Source: Mucilaginibacter sp.
GTDB taxonomy: Bacteria; Bacteroidota; Bacteroidia; Sphingobacteriales; Sphingobacteriaceae
DNA: 64,000 nucleotides
Direction of reading: 5' to 3'
Assembly: GCF_025359345.1 (NCBI RefSeq)
Contig: NZ_JANYGQ010000015.1
Span: 186,001-250,000, forward strand
Under the pieces are notes generated by a model. It saw only the letters and a list, made by a program, of their open reading frames with translations, did not search any database and was not told the DNA's origin. The position numbers and the translations under genes are program-made. Positions 62,284-64,000 of this stretch are shown here, piece after piece (position 1 is the first letter of the stretch; every line of letters begins with the position of its first letter).

Positions 62284-63717
62284 TTATTGCTGGATTACCG
62301 GCCTTTGTTCTGGTTGTTTAACCGGCTCCGGTTTCTTTTCCTGTACCCTTGGTTGCGGCTTTGGCAAAATCACTGGCCTTGTTGCCGGCCTTTGAATTTG
62401 CGGGGCTGGCTGCGGATTAGGGTTCACCTGCCCTGCATTAGGCCGTGGGCTTTGTACCTGCGGCGGGATAGCCTGTGGGTTTACCTGTCCGTTGCCCGGC
62501 CTTGGGTATTGCCCTTGCTGAGGGTTTGGATTTGGATTAACCTGTCCGTTACCTGGCCTTGGGTTTTGACCTTGTTGCGGGTTCTGATTCCCTTGCTGCG
62601 GGTTTGGATTTTGATTACCCTGCCCATTATTTTGCCTTGGATATCTTGTACCATCATCAGTTACCGGCCTGGTATTTGGCTGGCCTTGCTGCGGGTTTGT
62701 GTTTTGATTACCCTGGCCATTATTTTGCCTTGGATATCTTGTGCCATCATCAGTTACCGGCCTGGTATTTGGCTGGCCCTGTTGCGGGTTTGTGTTTTGA
62801 TTTCCCTGGCCATTATTCCCTCTTGGATATTGATTACCCGGGTTGCGGTTATCGCCGTTATTATTGTAGGTTACTACACGCTGCGGTGTCGGCCGTTTAC
62901 CGTTTTGGTCCTGCGACGGGCGGTTTATAACCGGCCTGTAAACGTTAAGTTGGTTATTATCAAGCGTTTGGCCGGGCCTGTTAATTACCCCAATCCTAAC
63001 CGGCCTTATGGTGTTGTGTGTCCGGGTTTCAACATCATTTACCTGCGGGCCGCGATTGTAGCTAAACCCACGGTGACCGTTCCTGTCGCGGCTATCACCA
63101 TTGCTGGTATAAATATTATTAATAATTGTTGTGTTGTGTATGATTGTTACGTTGTTCCTAACTACGTAATGATTTATATCTCCGCGGCGGTTCATATAAC
63201 CGGCATGCACGTAGCTCCAATCCTCGTCTCTTGGTCTCCAGTTGCCATTGTAGCCGGCATTTGGTGGCAATGGCGCCCAGCCGTAATAGTCGCCGCTTTG
63301 GCCCCAGGTTACCCATGCAGGTGCCCATTCATTGCCCGGCCTCCACATCCATCCGTAACCGCCATCGTAAAACCAGCGACCGTAATGAAACGGAGCCCAG
63401 CCCCAGCTATAATTTGATACCCAGGTCCACCCGGCATCGCTGTAAACCCAGTTACCATTGGTATCGTAAGGCCTGAAATCGGCATCTACATTTGGCTGCC
63501 ATACGTAACCATAGTCCGGGTAGTCGATCCATTGGCCGTAGGGGCTCAATTCATCATAAAATACCTGGTCGGTTGTTGGCTGGTCGGCATATTGCGGCTG
63601 ATCATTATATTGCGGCTGGTCGGTATAAACCGGCTGTGGATTGGTACTGGTGTACACAATAGGCGAACATGAACTTATCAGTGCGGCTATCGGGAATATA
63701 TAAAATATCTTTTTCAT
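62284..63717 (-). CDS. DUF6600-domain lipoprotein with Pro/Gln/Asn repeats
   Basis: A 477-residue lipoprotein. The signal MKKIFYIFPIAALISSC is followed by QPQYNDQP repeats. The conserved DUF6600 part (FYDELSPYGQWIDYPDYGY, WGWAPFHYGRW, GNEWAPAWVTWG) covers about residues 53-160 and is rich in Trp and Tyr. The C-terminal 200 residues are low-complexity, including a 31-residue unit (GNQNTNPQQGQPNTRPVT...) present twice at DNA level with a 93 bp period and partly a third time. Function is unknown; surface location is likely. Repeat number may vary between strains. Confidence 0.8.
   Translation of the reverse strand: MKKIFYIFPIAALISSCSPIVYTSTNPQPVYTDQPQYNDQPQYADQPTTDQVFYDELSPYGQWIDYPDYGYVWQPNVDADFRPYDTNGNWVYSDAGWTWVSNYSWGWAPFHYGRWFYDGGYGWMWRPGNEWAPAWVTWGQSGDYYGWAPLPPNAGYNGNWRPRDEDWSYVHAGYMNRRGDINHYVVRNNVTIIHNTTIINNIYTSNGDSRDRNGHRGFSYNRGPQVNDVETRTHNTIRPVRIGVINRPGQTLDNNQLNVYRPVINRPSQDQNGKRPTPQRVVTYNNNGDNRNPGNQYPRGNNGQGNQNTNPQQGQPNTRPVTDDGTRYPRQNNGQGNQNTNPQQGQPNTRPVTDDGTRYPRQNNGQGNQNPNPQQGNQNPQQGQNPRPGNGQVNPNPNPQQGQYPRPGNGQVNPQAIPPQVQSPRPNAGQVNPNPQPAPQIQRPATRPVILPKPQPRVQEKKPEPVKQPEQRPVIQQ
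62631..62816. repeat. 93-bp tandem repeat inside the DUF6600 gene
   Basis: The unit that starts TTTGCCTTGGATATCTTG at 62631 recurs at 62724 with few changes (TTGTACC versus TTGTGCC). It encodes the 31-residue repeat and could expand or contract by slippage. Confidence 0.85.
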
Positions 63718-63915
63718 GATAAGGAACTGTTTAATATGTATATAATAATTTCATATACTTATGACAGCCGCAAATTTATTAAGTTTAATGGATGATGATA
63801 ATTATTATTTGGTTTGATTAGCTTCGTTGTAACGTTTGAAAGTTGAAATGTTGTAATGTTATTCAACGCAGCGCTCAATTTTCAAATCGGCAAATCTTCA
63901 AATCGATTAATCGCC

Positions 63916-64000
63916 TTACCTCCACGCCCCGATAATGGCACCCATAAGCGTTAACGATACCAGGCTGTAGCCGCCGTTAACAAAAATATACCGCCAGCTT
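63916..64000 (-). CDS. C-terminus of a membrane protein, partial
   Basis: The last 27 codons of a gene continuing past the right edge read YIFVNGGYSLVSLTLMGAI, then IGAWR and a stop at 63916-63918. The hydrophobic helix ending in GAWR resembles DUF1761-type small membrane proteins. Only a fragment is visible, so the family is a guess. Confidence 0.45.
   Translation of the reverse strand, partial: SWRYIFVNGGYSLVSLTLMGAIIGAWR

Noticed and set aside
62287..63417. A 376-codon plus-strand frame opposite the DUF6600 gene
   Set aside because: It mirrors the low-complexity repeats of the real gene (strings of Leu, Trp, Ile) and has no signal or domain.
1..64000. CRISPR arrays, rRNA genes, complete insertion sequences, replication origin
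   Set aside because: I saw no regularly spaced repeats with unique spacers, no rRNA segments, no transposase gene and no dnaA-box cluster.

Overview
The window looks like a chromosomal segment from a Bacteroidota bacterium of the family Sphingobacteriaceae, most likely Mucilaginibacter or a close relative. The reasons are gene content (type III glutamine synthetase, an Oar-like TonB-dependent receptor, paired TonB-family proteins, a GH29 fucosidase, DUF4468, DUF6526 and DUF6600 families, a Bacteroidota-type tyrosine recombinase), several TAnnTTTG -7 boxes, weak Shine-Dalgarno signals, and many short palindromic intergenic repeats. The genus is an inference from gene content; no rRNA is present.

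Positions 1-26 kb are accessory. A carboxylesterase start and a decayed CBM6-like fragment come first. Next is a defence-type locus: a HEPN protein (R-x4-H motif), a 1014-residue McrB-like AAA+ GTPase with an apparent PUA/EVE-like insertion between Walker A and Walker B, and McrC overlapping it by 4 nt. Diverged direct repeats bracket this locus. A gap with two perfect hairpins follows, then a divergent pair: an AlbA_2/Schlafen-type ATPase-like protein and a PD-(D/E)XK (NERD-like) protein. A tRNA 3'-end-like remnant with its own terminator comes next, then a scar where two genes lacking their 5' ends meet head to head (phosphotransferase and flavin monooxygenase). The rest of this part holds a SnoaL-like cyclase, a PAS-LuxR regulator, a sorbosone dehydrogenase-like lipoprotein, a flavin monooxygenase, a collagen-like lipoprotein, an M13 peptidase, a GNAT enzyme, a Pth2-type peptidyl-tRNA hydrolase, a beta-propeller/HxlR pair, and an integrase next to tRNA-His(GTG). 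The integrase and tRNA suggest one end of an integrated element at about 26.07 kb.

Positions 26-64 kb are mostly core genome: copper ATPase, RNase HI, a metallophosphoesterase/TrmN6 pair, fucosidase, GMC oxidoreductase, glyoxalase-family protein, PurL, two tandem TonB proteins, ClC channel, PurM, fatty acid hydroxylase, Oar-like receptor, dihydrolipoyl dehydrogenase, TrmH-family methylase, galactokinase, aldo/keto reductase and small proteins. The clearest functional cluster is nitrogen assimilation at 40.6-48.3 kb: two ammonium transporters, an outer-membrane barrel protein, a DUF4468 protein and type III glutamine synthetase, with no PII gene among them. Palindromic repeats sit in many of the gaps here; one supplies the last codons and the stop of the copper ATPase.

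The best candidates for something little described are the HEPN-McrB(insert)-McrC locus and the neighbouring AlbA_2/NERD pair. All functions are read from sequence motifs alone; no database search was run.
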